A stretch of DNA of 64,000 bases, taken from NCBI GenBank assembly GCA_005893275.1, contig VBOW01000035.1, forward strand, positions 16,665 through 80,664, read 5' to 3'. Shown one piece after another: positions 1 to 8,111 of the stretch. Within the stretch, counting starts at the first letter, position 1. Every line of letters starts with the position of its first letter. This stretch comes from Candidatus Eisenbacteria bacterium (lineage in GTDB: Bacteria > Eisenbacteria > RBG-16-71-46 > SZUA-252). The position numbers and the translations under genes are program-made. Under the pieces are notes generated by a model, which was not told the origin of the DNA, did no database searches, and saw only the letters and a list, made by a program, of their open reading frames with translations.

Positions 1-237
1 CTCCAGGGAGCGCGGCCGGACCTCGTCCTCCTCGACGTGATCATGCCCGGCATGGACGGCGTCGAAACCTTCCGGAGGCTCCGCGAAATCGAGCCGAACC
101 TCCCGATCCTGATCTCCACGGGATACGCGGAGCGGAGTGCCGTGGAGTCCCTGGCCGAGGAAAGCGTGACCGGATTCGTGAACAAGCCCTTCGCCATCGA
201 AACACTCGCGAAGCGGCTCGAACAGATTCTAGGTTAG
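1..237 (+). CDS. Response-regulator receiver domain, 3' part of a truncated gene
   Basis: This is the C-terminal 78 residues of a CheY-like receiver; the start lies outside the window. The phospho-acceptor Asp sits in [11 protein letters not shown] near codon 12, the switch Thr in LISTGYAE, and the conserved Lys in VNKPF. The protein ends right after the last helix of the domain. It is either a stand-alone receiver or, commonly for this subtype, the C-terminal receiver of a hybrid histidine kinase, and the window cannot decide between them. The receiver of the hybrid kinase near 44.1 kb has a similar layout. Confidence 0.9.
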   Translation, partial: LQGARPDLVLLDVIMPGMDGVETFRRLREIEPNLPILISTGYAERSAVESLAEESVTGFVNKPFAIETLAKRLEQILG

Positions 238-361
238 CCGGCCCCCAGACCGCCCCGTTCCTTCCAACTCACCCGATCGGCCGTGGACCGGATGCGCCGG
301 CCATGGCACAATGCCCCTACTCGAAGCATGCAGTAGAGGCCATCGTGGGACGGGGACACAC

Positions 362-913
362 ATGATCAAGAGCGACAAGTGGATTCGGCGCATGTGCCGC
401 GAGCACGGAATGATCGAGCCCTTCGAGGAGAAGCAAGTGCGCGAGCGGACGATCTCCTTCGGGGTCTCTTCCTACGGCTATGACCTCCGGATCGCCGATG
501 AATTCAAGATCTTCACGAACATCAACAGCACGATCGTCGATCCGAAGGAGTTCGATTCGAAATCGTTCGTCGATTACAAAGGGGACGTCTGCATCGTCCC
601 ACCCAATTCGTTCGCGCTCGGCAGAAGTGTCGAGTATTTCCGCATACCACGCCGCACGATGACGATCTGCGTCGGGAAATCGACCTACGCCCGGTGCGGG
701 ATCATCACCAACGTGACCCCGCTCGAGCCGGAATGGGAAGGACACGTGACGCTCGAGATCTCGAACACCACGCCCCTTCCGGCCCGCATCTACGCCAACG
801 AGGGCATCGCGCAGGTCCTGTTCTTCGAGAGCGACGAGGACTGCTCGGTCTCGTACAAGGACAAGAAAGGCAAGTACCAATCCCAGCGGGGTGTCACGCT
901 CCCGCGGGTCTGA
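362..913 (+). CDS. dcd: dCTP deaminase
   Basis: Deaminates dCTP to dUTP in the cytosol for thymidylate synthesis. The 183-residue product matches the family's usual length and contains the family blocks [34 protein letters not shown] (which carries the catalytic Glu) and the C-terminal [12 protein letters not shown]. An in-frame ATG lies 17 codons upstream at 311, but the family N-terminus [11 protein letters not shown] begins at 362 and a purine-rich stretch precedes it, so 362 is preferred. It stands alone between the truncated receiver gene and a converging outer-membrane gene. Whether it also has dUTPase activity cannot be told from sequence. Confidence 0.96.
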   Translation: MIKSDKWIRRMCREHGMIEPFEEKQVRERTISFGVSSYGYDLRIADEFKIFTNINSTIVDPKEFDSKSFVDYKGDVCIVPPNSFALGRSVEYFRIPRRTMTICVGKSTYARCGIITNVTPLEPEWEGHVTLEISNTTPLPARIYANEGIAQVLFFESDEDCSVSYKDKKGKYQSQRGVTLPRV

Positions 914-927
914 GGCGCCGCGCCTTT

Positions 928-1899
928 CTACAACGCCGCGCGCGCGACCCCGAAGTAGAGGTTGGAACCCGAGACGAGGTTGATCCCGTTGACCCGCTGG
1001 TAGACGGGCAGCTGAACGACCCCGTACAAGGCGGTCTTCCCCGCCGCGTTCACCCGGATCCCCGGACTCACGTAGGCCCACGTCCCTCCCGTGTGGCCCG
1101 GCTCGGCGTCGGTATCACCGGCGTCGTCCTTCGAGCGAACGCGGAAATCTCCCGACAGCAGCAGCTCGACGGAGCGCGTCACCGGATAGCTCAGCCCGAG
1201 ATTCGACTGCAGCTCCGATCCAACCCGGTAGCGCTCCGTCCCGCGCCCGTTCGCCCGCCCCATCAAGCTGAAACGGACCGGCAGGGATCCGTAGGCGCCC
1301 CCCGGCATCTTGGTCGTGGTCGTCCACTGGGCTCCCAACCCGGCGAGAGCGCCCCAGGCCCCGTTCCCCGGGCGCGCCGGCGGCTCCGGCTCCTCTCCAT
1401 TGAATTCCTCGACGTGGCGGATTCCCGTGGGCGCCTTGACGCCAACCTCCACGTGATATCGGGTCGATTTCTCCTCCCCACGGGCGAAGTTTCGCGAGAC
1501 CTGCGTTTCCAGATCTCCAACTCCCTGGTAGCTCCACCGCATCCGCTCGGACGGATTTCCGGGCTCATTGTGGATGTGCTCGTGATAGCGGCTGACGAAG
1601 GGAAGCGCGGCCGTGATGGTCCAATGCTCGCTGGGCTGGTACACGGCCCGCGCGGTGGTGATCCGATTCACGGTTCGGACCTCGTCCTCGTGGCTCGGCA
1701 GTGCCCCGACGGCCGCGTCGTGCGTCCCGACGCGGGGCTGGTCCTGATCGATGTACTGCTGCGAAAGATCGAATGCGAGAAGCGAGCGTTCCCGGAGCAT
1801 GCCCAGGTCGATGGGACAGTGCTCCGAGCCGCAGCTTGCGAGCGCGCCCTGTGGAAGGAGCGCGAGCACAGCAAACATGGCAACGACGCGCCAACGCAT
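928..1899 (-). CDS. Outer-membrane beta-barrel protein with CGSxxCPID N-terminus
   Basis: 323 residues with a signal peptide (about residues 1-22, MRWRVVAMFAVLALLPQG), then a short CGSEHCPIDL motif directly after the likely cleavage site. Repeated amphipathic strands follow, ending in an aromatic/hydrophobic C-terminus as in outer-membrane barrels or transporters. The ATG at 1899 is chosen because GGAGG lies 9 nt upstream; a TTG seven codons earlier lacks one. It follows a Cys-rich secreted protein on the same strand. The paired cysteines at the mature N-terminus suggest metal or redox chemistry, but no substrate can be named. Confidence 0.7.
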   Translation of the reverse strand: MRWRVVAMFAVLALLPQGALASCGSEHCPIDLGMLRERSLLAFDLSQQYIDQDQPRVGTHDAAVGALPSHEDEVRTVNRITTARAVYQPSEHWTITAALPFVSRYHEHIHNEPGNPSERMRWSYQGVGDLETQVSRNFARGEEKSTRYHVEVGVKAPTGIRHVEEFNGEEPEPPARPGNGAWGALAGLGAQWTTTTKMPGGAYGSLPVRFSLMGRANGRGTERYRVGSELQSNLGLSYPVTRSVELLLSGDFRVRSKDDAGDTDAEPGHTGGTWAYVSPGIRVNAAGKTALYGVVQLPVYQRVNGINLVSGSNLYFGVARAAL

Positions 1900-1984
1900 G
1901 GCGTTTGTCCTCCGAGGCAATCGTATGATTCGCGCTCCGAACGGAGCGCCGTGATTCGATGGTCGTTTGGGAAGCGTTGCCGCG

Positions 1985-2398
1985 CTAGGCGCGCGGAGGA
2001 GGATCGGTGGGCTTCGGCGTACGGGTCGAAGGGTCGTTCAAGGGGAGCCGGGACGGAGCGCCGGGCGCGAAATCGGCAGGCAAGGCGAACGAAGGCTCGA
2101 GCATGCCCGGGTCCGGTGCGCCTGGGGTCATGCGGGGGCTCTCGTCGGCGCAGGCGCCGACGCAGAGTTGCGGTTGGCTCCTCTGGCCGCTAGCCACCGC
2201 GGATCGAGTCGAAGCTGCGGCCGCGGCGCATGCCTCCTGCGGCTGGCACGCACGGACATGCATGCAGCAGGCCCTGGCGCCGCAGCAGGTCCCTCCGGAA
2301 CGGGTTGGCGCCGATCGCGCGGAGCCGCTCTTGAGAAGGTCGGGGGCATGGGCGGCCACCATGATCGTGGCCAGGAGCATCGCAAGGGTACAGCGCAT
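1985..2398 (-). CDS. Cysteine-rich secreted protein, function unknown
   Basis: 137 residues. An N-terminal hydrophobic segment (MRCTLAMLLATIMVAAHA) looks like a signal peptide. A cluster follows with the pattern CC-x4-CC-x-H-x3-C plus further cysteines (CVGAC), and the tail is Pro/Ser rich and low in complexity. An ATG 14 codons upstream (2440) is possible, but 2398 puts the signal peptide at the N-terminus. Nine cysteines and a His in the mature part suggest metal binding. It lies upstream of the CGSEHCPIDL outer-membrane gene, so the two may be one metal-related unit. No family is recognised. Confidence 0.55.
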   Translation of the reverse strand: MRCTLAMLLATIMVAAHAPDLLKSGSARSAPTRSGGTCCGARACCMHVRACQPQEACAAAAASTRSAVASGQRSQPQLCVGACADESPRMTPGAPDPGMLEPSFALPADFAPGAPSRLPLNDPSTRTPKPTDPPPRA

Positions 2399-2413
2399 CG
2401 TGCCCTCATCATA

Positions 2414-2438
2414 TACCATTGGTACCGGATTCGAATCC
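2414..2438. promoter_or_regulatory. Two adjacent palindromes in a divergent promoter region
   Basis: TACCATTGGTA (2414-2424, 5-bp arms) is followed within 3 bp by GGATTCGAATCC (2427-2438, a perfect 12-bp palindrome). They sit between the divergent starts of the Cys-rich gene (2398, minus) and the 3-hydroxyacyl-CoA dehydrogenase (2464, plus). Placement and symmetry fit a repressor or activator operator, but no known consensus is matched. Confidence 0.35.
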
Positions 2439-2463
2439 ATCTCGGGATTCGTCGGGGGCGCGC

Positions 2464-3324
2464 ATGGCGGAAGGATCGATTCGAAGCGTTGTCGTGGTCG
2501 GCGCGGGAGTCATGGGGAGGGGTATCGCCCTTGCCTCGGCTCGCGCGGGTCTCAAGACGAGCGTGATCGAGCCGAGCGACGCGGCGACCCAGTCGGCGCG
2601 CGCGGACCTCGACAGGATCCTCGAGCGCTCGCGTGAGAAGGGGGAGCTGGACGAAGATGCGGCCCGCGCCACGCGGGAGCGGCTTGCGTGGGGCAGCTCC
2701 TACGACGCCGTCGGAGGGGCTGACCTCCTGATCGAGGCCGTACCCGAGTCGTTGGCGATCAAGGCGGAGGTGTACAAGAGCGTCGCGCCGCGCCTCAAGC
2801 CCGAGAGCGTCATCGCAACGAACACCTCCTCGCTCAGCATCACGGAGCTTGCGGCGACATCGGACCGCCCGGCCCGATTCGTCGGCATGCACTTTTTCAA
2901 CCCTGTCCATCGAATGCGGCTCGTCGAGCTGGTGCGGGGCCTGGAGACGAGCGCGGAGACGCTCGCCCTCGCCGAGGGGGCCGCGCGGGCGATGGGCAAG
3001 GAAACGGTGGTCGTGCGCGAGTCTCCTGGATTCGTGACGAGCCGGATCAACGTCCTGATCGGGAACGAAGCCTTCGCGATGCTCGAGTCGGGGGTCGCTT
3101 CGGCCCGCGACATCGACAAGGCCCTGAAGCTCGGGCTCAACCACCCCATGGGACCCTTCGAGCTGGTCGACCTGGTCGGCCTGGACACGCGCCTCAGCAT
3201 CCTGGAGTATCTGCATCGAACGCTGGGCGACCGGTTCCGGCCTTCCCCGCTCCTCATCCAGTATGTGAAAGCGGGCCGCCTCGGCCGCAAGGTCGGACGC
3301 GGCGTCTACGATTACCCGAGCTAG
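2464..3324 (+). CDS. 3-hydroxyacyl-CoA dehydrogenase (3-hydroxybutyryl-CoA type)
   Basis: Oxidises L-3-hydroxyacyl-CoA to 3-oxoacyl-CoA with NAD+ in beta-oxidation or butanoyl-CoA pathways. The 286-residue length is that of the monofunctional family. The Rossmann glycine motif VGAGVMGRGIA is near residue 11, the catalytic His lies in HFFNPVHRM, and the C-terminal domain motif NHPMGPFELVDLVGLD is present. The ATG at 2464 is chosen because the Rossmann strand begins a few residues later. It ends 3 bp before an aldehyde dehydrogenase, so the two are probably cotranscribed with the crotonase and CoA-transferase genes downstream. Confidence 0.95.
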   Translation: MAEGSIRSVVVVGAGVMGRGIALASARAGLKTSVIEPSDAATQSARADLDRILERSREKGELDEDAARATRERLAWGSSYDAVGGADLLIEAVPESLAIKAEVYKSVAPRLKPESVIATNTSSLSITELAATSDRPARFVGMHFFNPVHRMRLVELVRGLETSAETLALAEGAARAMGKETVVVRESPGFVTSRINVLIGNEAFAMLESGVASARDIDKALKLGLNHPMGPFELVDLVGLDTRLSILEYLHRTLGDRFRPSPLLIQYVKAGRLGRKVGRGVYDYPS

Positions 3325-3327
3325 AGG

Positions 3328-4815
3328 ATGGCGCGCATGAACCCGACCGAAACCCTGCCCAAACCCGCCCTCGCTTCCGGCGGCCGCATGCTGATCGGCG
3401 GCGACTGGCGCGAAGCGCAGTCGGGCAAGCGCTTCCGCACGCTGAACCCGGCCACCGGGGACACGCTCCTCGAAGTCGCGGAAGGGGACGCGCCCGATGT
3501 GGATCTCGCGGTTCAAGCCGCGCGGCGGGCGCTCGACGGGCCATGGGGAAAAATGTCCGCCTCGGAGCGGGGGCGGCTCCTCTGGAAGCTGGGCGATCTT
3601 GTGAACGAGAAAGCCGCCGAAGTAGCCCAGCTCGAGACGCTCGATACCGGGAAGGCGATCTGGGAGTCCTCGAAAATCGACGTGCCGCTCAGCGCGGACA
3701 CGTTCCACTACTACGCTGGCGCCGCGACCAAGCTCGAAGGGCGGACGATCCCGGTCAGCGGGCCTTACCTGAACTACACCCTCCTCGAGCCGCTGGGCGT
3801 CGTGGGGCTCATCGTTCCGTGGAATTTCCCGCTGCTCCTCGCGGCGCGCAAGGTGGCTCCCGCGCTCGCCGCGGGAAACGCCGCAATCTTAAAACCGGCC
3901 GAGGAGACGCCTCTTTCCGCGCTCCGGCTGGGCGAGCTTGCGTTGGAAGCGGGAATCCCGCCCGGCGTGCTCAACGTCGTGCCGGGGCTCGGGCCGACGG
4001 CGGGGGCCGCGCTCGTCGCGCACCCGGGCGTCCAGGGGATCGCCTTCACGGGCGAGACGACAACGGGCCAGCTCATCATGCAGAACGCCGCGCGCACTCT
4101 GAAGAAGATCTCGCTCGAGCTGGGTGGGAAATCCCCCAACATCGTGTTCGCGGACGCGGATCTCGAGTCGGCGGCCCGCGGATCGATCTTCGCCATCTTC
4201 TACAACAAGGGCGAGGTTTGCACGGCGGGGTCGCGGCTCTTCGTGGAGAAAGGGATCCATGACGCGATGCTCGAAAAGGTGATCGACCGCGCGCAGAAGT
4301 TTCCCCAGGGAGATCCGTTCGATCCCAAGACCCGGCTCGGCGCCCAGACCTCGGAGGCCCAGATCGAGAAGATCGCCCGGTACGTCGACATCGGCAAGAA
4401 GGAGGGCGCGAAGCTTGTCCTGGGGGGCGAGCCGGCGCGCGTCGGAAACGGCCGCGGATACTTCTGGAAACCGACCATCTTCGACAACGTCACGAACAGC
4501 ATGACGATCGCGCGCGAGGAGATCTTCGGACCCGTGCTCTCCGTGATCGCCTTCGATGATTTCGACCGGGCGCTCGAGGAGGCGAACGATTCCTTCTACG
4601 GCCTGAGCGCCGCCGTCTGGACGCGCGATATCAAGAAGGCGCACCACGCCGCCCGGCTGCTCCAAACGGGAACCGTGTGGATCAATACCTACAACCTCTA
4701 CGACGCGGCCTCTCCGTACGGCGGCACCAAGGGATCCGGGTTCGGCCGCGAGTCCGGCATGCAGGGGCTCGACTTCTACACCCAGACCAAGAGCGTCTGG
4801 GTGGACCTGGGCTGA
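3328..4815 (+). CDS. NAD(P)-dependent aldehyde dehydrogenase
   Basis: 495-residue ALDH-superfamily enzyme oxidising an aldehyde to the acid. The active-site Glu lies in LELGGKSPNIV, the catalytic Cys in GEVCTAGSRL, the cofactor segment in VPWNFPLLL, and the C-terminal motif is ASPYGGTKGSGFGRE. It resembles betaine-aldehyde or phenylacetaldehyde dehydrogenases, but the substrate cannot be fixed from sequence. It is translated 3 bp after the 3-hydroxyacyl-CoA dehydrogenase. With neighbouring crotonases and CoA-transferase it probably belongs to a catabolic route for a short aliphatic or aromatic compound. Confidence 0.95.
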   Translation: MARMNPTETLPKPALASGGRMLIGGDWREAQSGKRFRTLNPATGDTLLEVAEGDAPDVDLAVQAARRALDGPWGKMSASERGRLLWKLGDLVNEKAAEVAQLETLDTGKAIWESSKIDVPLSADTFHYYAGAATKLEGRTIPVSGPYLNYTLLEPLGVVGLIVPWNFPLLLAARKVAPALAAGNAAILKPAEETPLSALRLGELALEAGIPPGVLNVVPGLGPTAGAALVAHPGVQGIAFTGETTTGQLIMQNAARTLKKISLELGGKSPNIVFADADLESAARGSIFAIFYNKGEVCTAGSRLFVEKGIHDAMLEKVIDRAQKFPQGDPFDPKTRLGAQTSEAQIEKIARYVDIGKKEGAKLVLGGEPARVGNGRGYFWKPTIFDNVTNSMTIAREEIFGPVLSVIAFDDFDRALEEANDSFYGLSAAVWTRDIKKAHHAARLLQTGTVWINTYNLYDAASPYGGTKGSGFGRESGMQGLDFYTQTKSVWVDLG

Positions 4816-4819
4816 CCCG

Positions 4820-5071
4820 ATGGTCGACGTGCTCGTCGAGCGGCGCGAGGCGTTCGAGAACACCGGCCGTGACTCCGGCGTGCGGGCGATCGTGGTCACC
4901 GGAGCACTGGCCGAAATCAAGCGCTCGGTCAGGGCCTCGCTCGGCTATACTCTCGAGCAGGCGCTCGAACGGGAGATTGAAGCCCAAGAGCGCTGCTGGA
5001 GCTCGAAGGACGCTCGTGAGGGCTTCGCCGCATTTCTCGCGAAACGCGAGCCGCGCTACGAAGGCCGCTGA
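4820..5071 (+). pseudogene. Enoyl-CoA hydratase remnant with the catalytic core deleted in frame
   Basis: Only 83 codons remain. The first about 29 residues (REAFENTGRDSGVRAIVVTGA) look like the crotonase region just before the oxyanion-hole loop. The sequence then jumps straight to the crotonase C-terminus (LAEIKRSVRASLG to SSKDAREGFAAFLAKREP). Roughly 150 residues with the FCAG-type oxyanion loop and the catalytic Glu are missing, and the reading frame is kept. It begins 4 bp after the aldehyde dehydrogenase stop. Without the core it cannot be an active hydratase. It could be a decayed paralogue of the gene at 5136 or a collapsed assembly. Confidence 0.75.
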
Positions 5072-5135
5072 GGCGGCGTAGACCGCGGAGGCCACGAGGA
5101 GCTTGAATCCCATCCCGAAGAAGGAGGGTCCACCC

Positions 5136-5951
5136 GTGACACCCGAGACGCAGACTCTTCCGGCCGCGGGGACGCGGGTTCTCTACCGCGTCGAAAACGG
5201 CATCGCGATTTTCGAGCTGAACGACCCGCCCGCGAACACGTACACCTACGAGATGATGCGCGACCTGGACGACGCGATCTTGAAGGCGCGCTTCGATCCC
5301 GGCGTCCACGTGATCCTGATCCGCGGCGCGGGCGACAAGTTCTTCTGCGCGGGCGCGAACATCAAAATGCTTCAGACCGCGGATCCAACGTTCAAGTATT
5401 TCTTCTGCCTCCACGCCAACGAAACGCTGAACCGCCTCGAGCAAACGCCGAAGCTCGTCATCGCCGCCATCAACGGGCATTGCGTGGGGGGCGGTCTCGA
5501 GATCGCCATGGCGGCCGATATCCGAATCGCGAAGCGGAACGCCGGAAAGATCGGCCTTCCCGAGGTGACGCTGGGGGTGCTTCCCGGCACCGGCGGAACG
5601 CAGCGGATGGGGCGCCTGGTCGGCAAATCGCGGGCGATCGAGCTGATGGCGACCGGATCCACGTTCTCCTTCGAGGACGGGGAGCGCTACGGGCTCGTGA
5701 ACCACGTGTACGAGGCGGAAGACTTCGATGCGAAGGTCATGGAATACGCGCGCCAGTTCGTCCCGCCCGGCAAAGCCGCGAGGGCCGTCGGCCGGATCAA
5801 GCGCTCCGTGCAGTCGGGGCTCGAGGTGGCGTTCAGCGAAGCGCTCGCGATCGAGCGCGAGCTTCAGCAGCAGCTCTTCACGAGCGAGGACGCGCGCGAG
5901 GGGCTGAACGCCTACGTGGAGAAGCGCCCGCCCAAGTTCAGCGGCAAGTAG
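5136..5951 (+). CDS. Enoyl-CoA hydratase/isomerase (crotonase family)
   Basis: Hydrates trans-2-enoyl-CoA in acyl-CoA catabolism. It is 271 residues long. The oxyanion-hole motif FCAGANIKML and the second one GHCVGGGLEIAMAADIR are present, as is the catalytic Glu region LPEVTLGVLPGTGGTQR. The C-terminus SEDAREGLNAYVEKRPP is typical of the family. The GTG at 5136 is chosen because AAGGAGG lies 8 nt upstream (5121-5127); a TTG at 5103 would put that ribosome site inside the gene. It follows the gutted paralogue at 4820 and precedes CoA-transferase beta, supporting a shared catabolic operon. Confidence 0.94.
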   Translation: MTPETQTLPAAGTRVLYRVENGIAIFELNDPPANTYTYEMMRDLDDAILKARFDPGVHVILIRGAGDKFFCAGANIKMLQTADPTFKYFFCLHANETLNRLEQTPKLVIAAINGHCVGGGLEIAMAADIRIAKRNAGKIGLPEVTLGVLPGTGGTQRMGRLVGKSRAIELMATGSTFSFEDGERYGLVNHVYEAEDFDAKVMEYARQFVPPGKAARAVGRIKRSVQSGLEVAFSEALAIERELQQQLFTSEDAREGLNAYVEKRPPKFSGK

Positions 5952-5986
5952 CCGGGCCGCGCGCGGTCACGCGTCCCGGATGGTGA

Positions 5987-6757
5987 ATGCGTAGCCTTGC
6001 GCCGCGCGAGCGGATGGTCCTCCGTGCGGCGCGCGAGATCCAGGAGGGGGAGACCGTGTTCGTGGGAACGCGGCTCCCCCTTCTTGCGTACCTGGTCGCG
6101 AAAGACACCCACGCCCCCCATGCCGTCGCGCTCTATGAAAACGGCCTCATCCGGGAGGAAGCCGCCCGCGAGCTCCTGTTCACGATGGGCGATCCGCCGA
6201 ACATCCTGAACGCGACTTCGGCCTCCACAACGCTCGACGTCATGGGCATGATGCAGGCGGGGCGCGTCGATCTGGGGCTGCTCGGCGGGGCGGAGGTGGA
6301 TCGATTCGGCAACGTCAATTCAACGGAAGTCGAGGACCCATCAGGGCACTTGACTCGCCTCCCGGGGAGCGGCGGCGCCGCGGACATCGCCTCGCTCGCT
6401 CGCCGGACGGTGATTCTCATCCCGCACGAGAAACGCAGATTGGTGGAGCGGGTGCGTTTTCGCACCAGCCCCGGATATGGGGACGGACCGGGCTTCCGCG
6501 AGGGAGCCGGCCTGCCGCCCGGCGGTCCCACAGCGATCGTCACGACGCACGCGGTATTCCGCTTCGATCGCGCCATCGCCGAGGCGTACCTGTACGAGAT
6601 CTTTCCGGGCGTCACGGTGGATCACGTCCTCGTGGACATGAGCTGGTCGCCGCGGATCGCTCAGCCGCTCGGCATGACGCGTCCATTCTCCGAGGGGGAA
6701 ATCGGATCGCTCCGTCGAATCGACCCGGATGGCTTCTGGACCGGCGGGCGCGGTTGA
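5987..6757 (+). CDS. CoA-transferase family I, beta subunit
   Basis: 256 residues resembling the beta subunits of glutaconate- or 3-oxoacid-type CoA-transferases, which move CoA between acids through a glutamyl-CoA intermediate. The catalytic Glu is most likely E51 in LYENGLI. Also typical are GLLGGAEVDRFGNVNST, SGGAADIASLARRTV and the C-terminal PGVTVDHVLVDMSW. An alpha-like partner is on the opposite strand about 7 kb away (13651-14730), an unusual split for a heteromeric enzyme. The position 35 bp after the crotonase suggests activation or recycling of the acid in the same pathway. Confidence 0.85.
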   Translation: MRSLAPRERMVLRAAREIQEGETVFVGTRLPLLAYLVAKDTHAPHAVALYENGLIREEAARELLFTMGDPPNILNATSASTTLDVMGMMQAGRVDLGLLGGAEVDRFGNVNSTEVEDPSGHLTRLPGSGGAADIASLARRTVILIPHEKRRLVERVRFRTSPGYGDGPGFREGAGLPPGGPTAIVTTHAVFRFDRAIAEAYLYEIFPGVTVDHVLVDMSWSPRIAQPLGMTRPFSEGEIGSLRRIDPDGFWTGGRG

Positions 6758-6793
6758 CATGTTACCTCCGGGGCCCCGCTCCATCGTTGACGA

Positions 6794-6822
6794 TTGCGCC
6801 TCGCCCGCGCCGGTGCTAGAGT
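6794..6822 (+). promoter_or_regulatory. Putative sigma70-type promoter with extended -10
   Basis: TTGCGC (6794-6799) is 17 bp from TAGAGT (6817-6822), which is preceded by TG to give TGCTAGAGT. The predicted transcript would start about 30 nt before the ATG at 6858. The same TGCTANNGT element recurs at 11336 and 26273. The -35 is weak. Confidence 0.35.
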
Positions 6823-6857
6823 CCGTCGCCTCTCCATCGCCACCACAGGGGGAAATC

Positions 6858-7433
6858 ATGAAACGAATCTTCGCGTTAACTCTGCTCGGCCTGGTCGTGG
6901 CGGGTGGGGCGGCCCAGGCTGGACCCGTCGGCGTCAGCATCGGCGTCTTCGGCGGCCTGACCATCCCCGTCTTACAGGATGTATCGACCAGCTCGTTCAG
7001 CCCCGGAGACGCGTTCGGCGCAACCGGCTCCCAGTTCGGGATCCGCGTGCCGGTGCGCGCCATCCCCGTGATCACCTTCGAGCCTTATTACGCGAAGTCC
7101 TCGTATAAGGATCGCGACGAGACGATCGGCGGGATCACCTATACGCGCGAGGGGTTCGACGGAAAGTCGTTCGGGCTGAACGCGATTCTCGGCAGGCCGG
7201 ACGGGAGCGGATTCCACTTCTTCCCCTACATCGGACTCGGCAAGACCAAGCTAGAGCGCACCGGGGAGGAAATCAACAAGACCGGCTACAACTTCGGCCT
7301 CGGGCTCGGGCTTTCGCCGGCGGCCAAGATTTCCGTCCAGGCTCGTGGGGAGTTCGCGATGGTGGCAACCGGCGATACGTCGCGTAAATTCACGAACGCG
7401 ACCCTCGGCTTGACCTACAGCCTCAAACCCTGA
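6858..7433 (+). CDS. Small outer-membrane beta-barrel protein
   Basis: 191 residues with a clear signal peptide (MKRIFALTLLGLVVAGGAAQA). About eight alternating amphipathic strands follow (GVSIGVFGGL, GIRVPVRAIPVITFEPYY, YIGLGKTKLERTG, GYNFGLGLGLSPA), ending in TLGLTYSLKP, which resembles OmpA-like or OmpW-like eight-strand barrels. The ATG at 6858 follows the purine-rich AGGGGGAAATC. The gene ends 10 bp before a lipoprotein gene; both precede a strong terminator at 8014, so they form a two-gene unit of envelope proteins. No ligand can be inferred. Confidence 0.75.
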   Translation: MKRIFALTLLGLVVAGGAAQAGPVGVSIGVFGGLTIPVLQDVSTSSFSPGDAFGATGSQFGIRVPVRAIPVITFEPYYAKSSYKDRDETIGGITYTREGFDGKSFGLNAILGRPDGSGFHFFPYIGLGKTKLERTGEEINKTGYNFGLGLGLSPAAKISVQARGEFAMVATGDTSRKFTNATLGLTYSLKP

Positions 7434-7443
7434 AAGGGCACCC

Positions 7444-7992
7444 ATGAGACGCTATGGATGGATGATCCTGGCCCTCGGGCTGGGGCTGACGACCGGGGGA
7501 TGCATTCTCACCTCGGGTCAGATTCAGGTTACCTTCGATCTACCCAACTTCACCGCGAGCAGCACGACCGGAATCGATGGAACCACGATCGATCTCAATT
7601 CCGAGAAGGAGTACAAGGACAACAAGGATAAGCTCAAGGATCTCTCCGACCTCGCGGTCTTGGGAAAGTTCACCAACAACTCCGCGAGCGCGGTGAACGT
7701 CGATGTCTGGATGACCACGACCCCTTCGAACCACGCGACCGAAGCGGCGCTCATGGCCGATCCCACCCGGATCAAGGTATGGGGGCCGTTCCAGGTCGCG
7801 CCCTCGGCGACCAAAGTGATCGACTGGAATCAATCGGCGTTGCTCTTCTCGACGGCAGGCAAAGCCGCGCTCCTGGGCGAGGCGAAGGGAGACGGGCAAT
7901 TCACCTTGTACGTGGTCGGGCCCGCGGGGGCGTCCTATGATTTCAGCGTGGCCAATGGGGCCCTGGTGCTGGTGATCGACGTGGGCATCTAA
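7444..7992 (+). CDS. Outer-membrane lipoprotein, function unknown
   Basis: 182 residues. The N-terminus (MRRYGWMILALGLGL) is followed by the lipobox TTGGC with Cys20 as the lipidation site. The mature part holds a Lys/Asp-rich segment (EKEYKDNKDKLKDLSD) and beta-rich stretches such as VNVDVWMTTTPSNHATEA, with no enzymatic motif. It lies 10 bp downstream of a small barrel gene and is followed by a perfect intrinsic terminator. It probably acts at the outer membrane alongside that barrel. Confidence 0.8.
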   Translation: MRRYGWMILALGLGLTTGGCILTSGQIQVTFDLPNFTASSTTGIDGTTIDLNSEKEYKDNKDKLKDLSDLAVLGKFTNNSASAVNVDVWMTTTPSNHATEAALMADPTRIKVWGPFQVAPSATKVIDWNQSALLFSTAGKAALLGEAKGDGQFTLYVVGPAGASYDFSVANGALVLVIDVGI

Positions 7993-8013
7993 TCGGCTTC
8001 GAAGCTGGGTTCG

Positions 8014-8047
8014 GCGCCGGGTCCCGACGGACCCGGCGCTTTTTTTG
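8014..8047 (+). terminator. Intrinsic terminator of the barrel/lipoprotein unit
   Basis: A perfect 11-bp stem, GCGCCGGGTCC (8014-8024) with GGACCCGGCGC (8029-8039), encloses the 4-nt loop CGAC. It is followed at once by a run of seven T (8040-8046). It lies 22 bp after the lipoprotein stop. Confidence 0.93.
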
Positions 8048-8111
8048 TTGGCCCGCCGGGTTTAGACTCCCGGCATCCCCTTCCGTCAGCCAGGCCCACG
8101 TCGGAGGAAGC

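Noticed and set aside
913..928. GGCGCCGCGCC followed by TTT as a dcd terminator
   Set aside because: The arms leave no loop of at least three bases and the T run is only three long.
317..1081. Long minus-strand frame over dcd
   Set aside because: It shadows the dCTP deaminase; composition is Arg-rich and it has no motif, ribosome site or homology-like signal.
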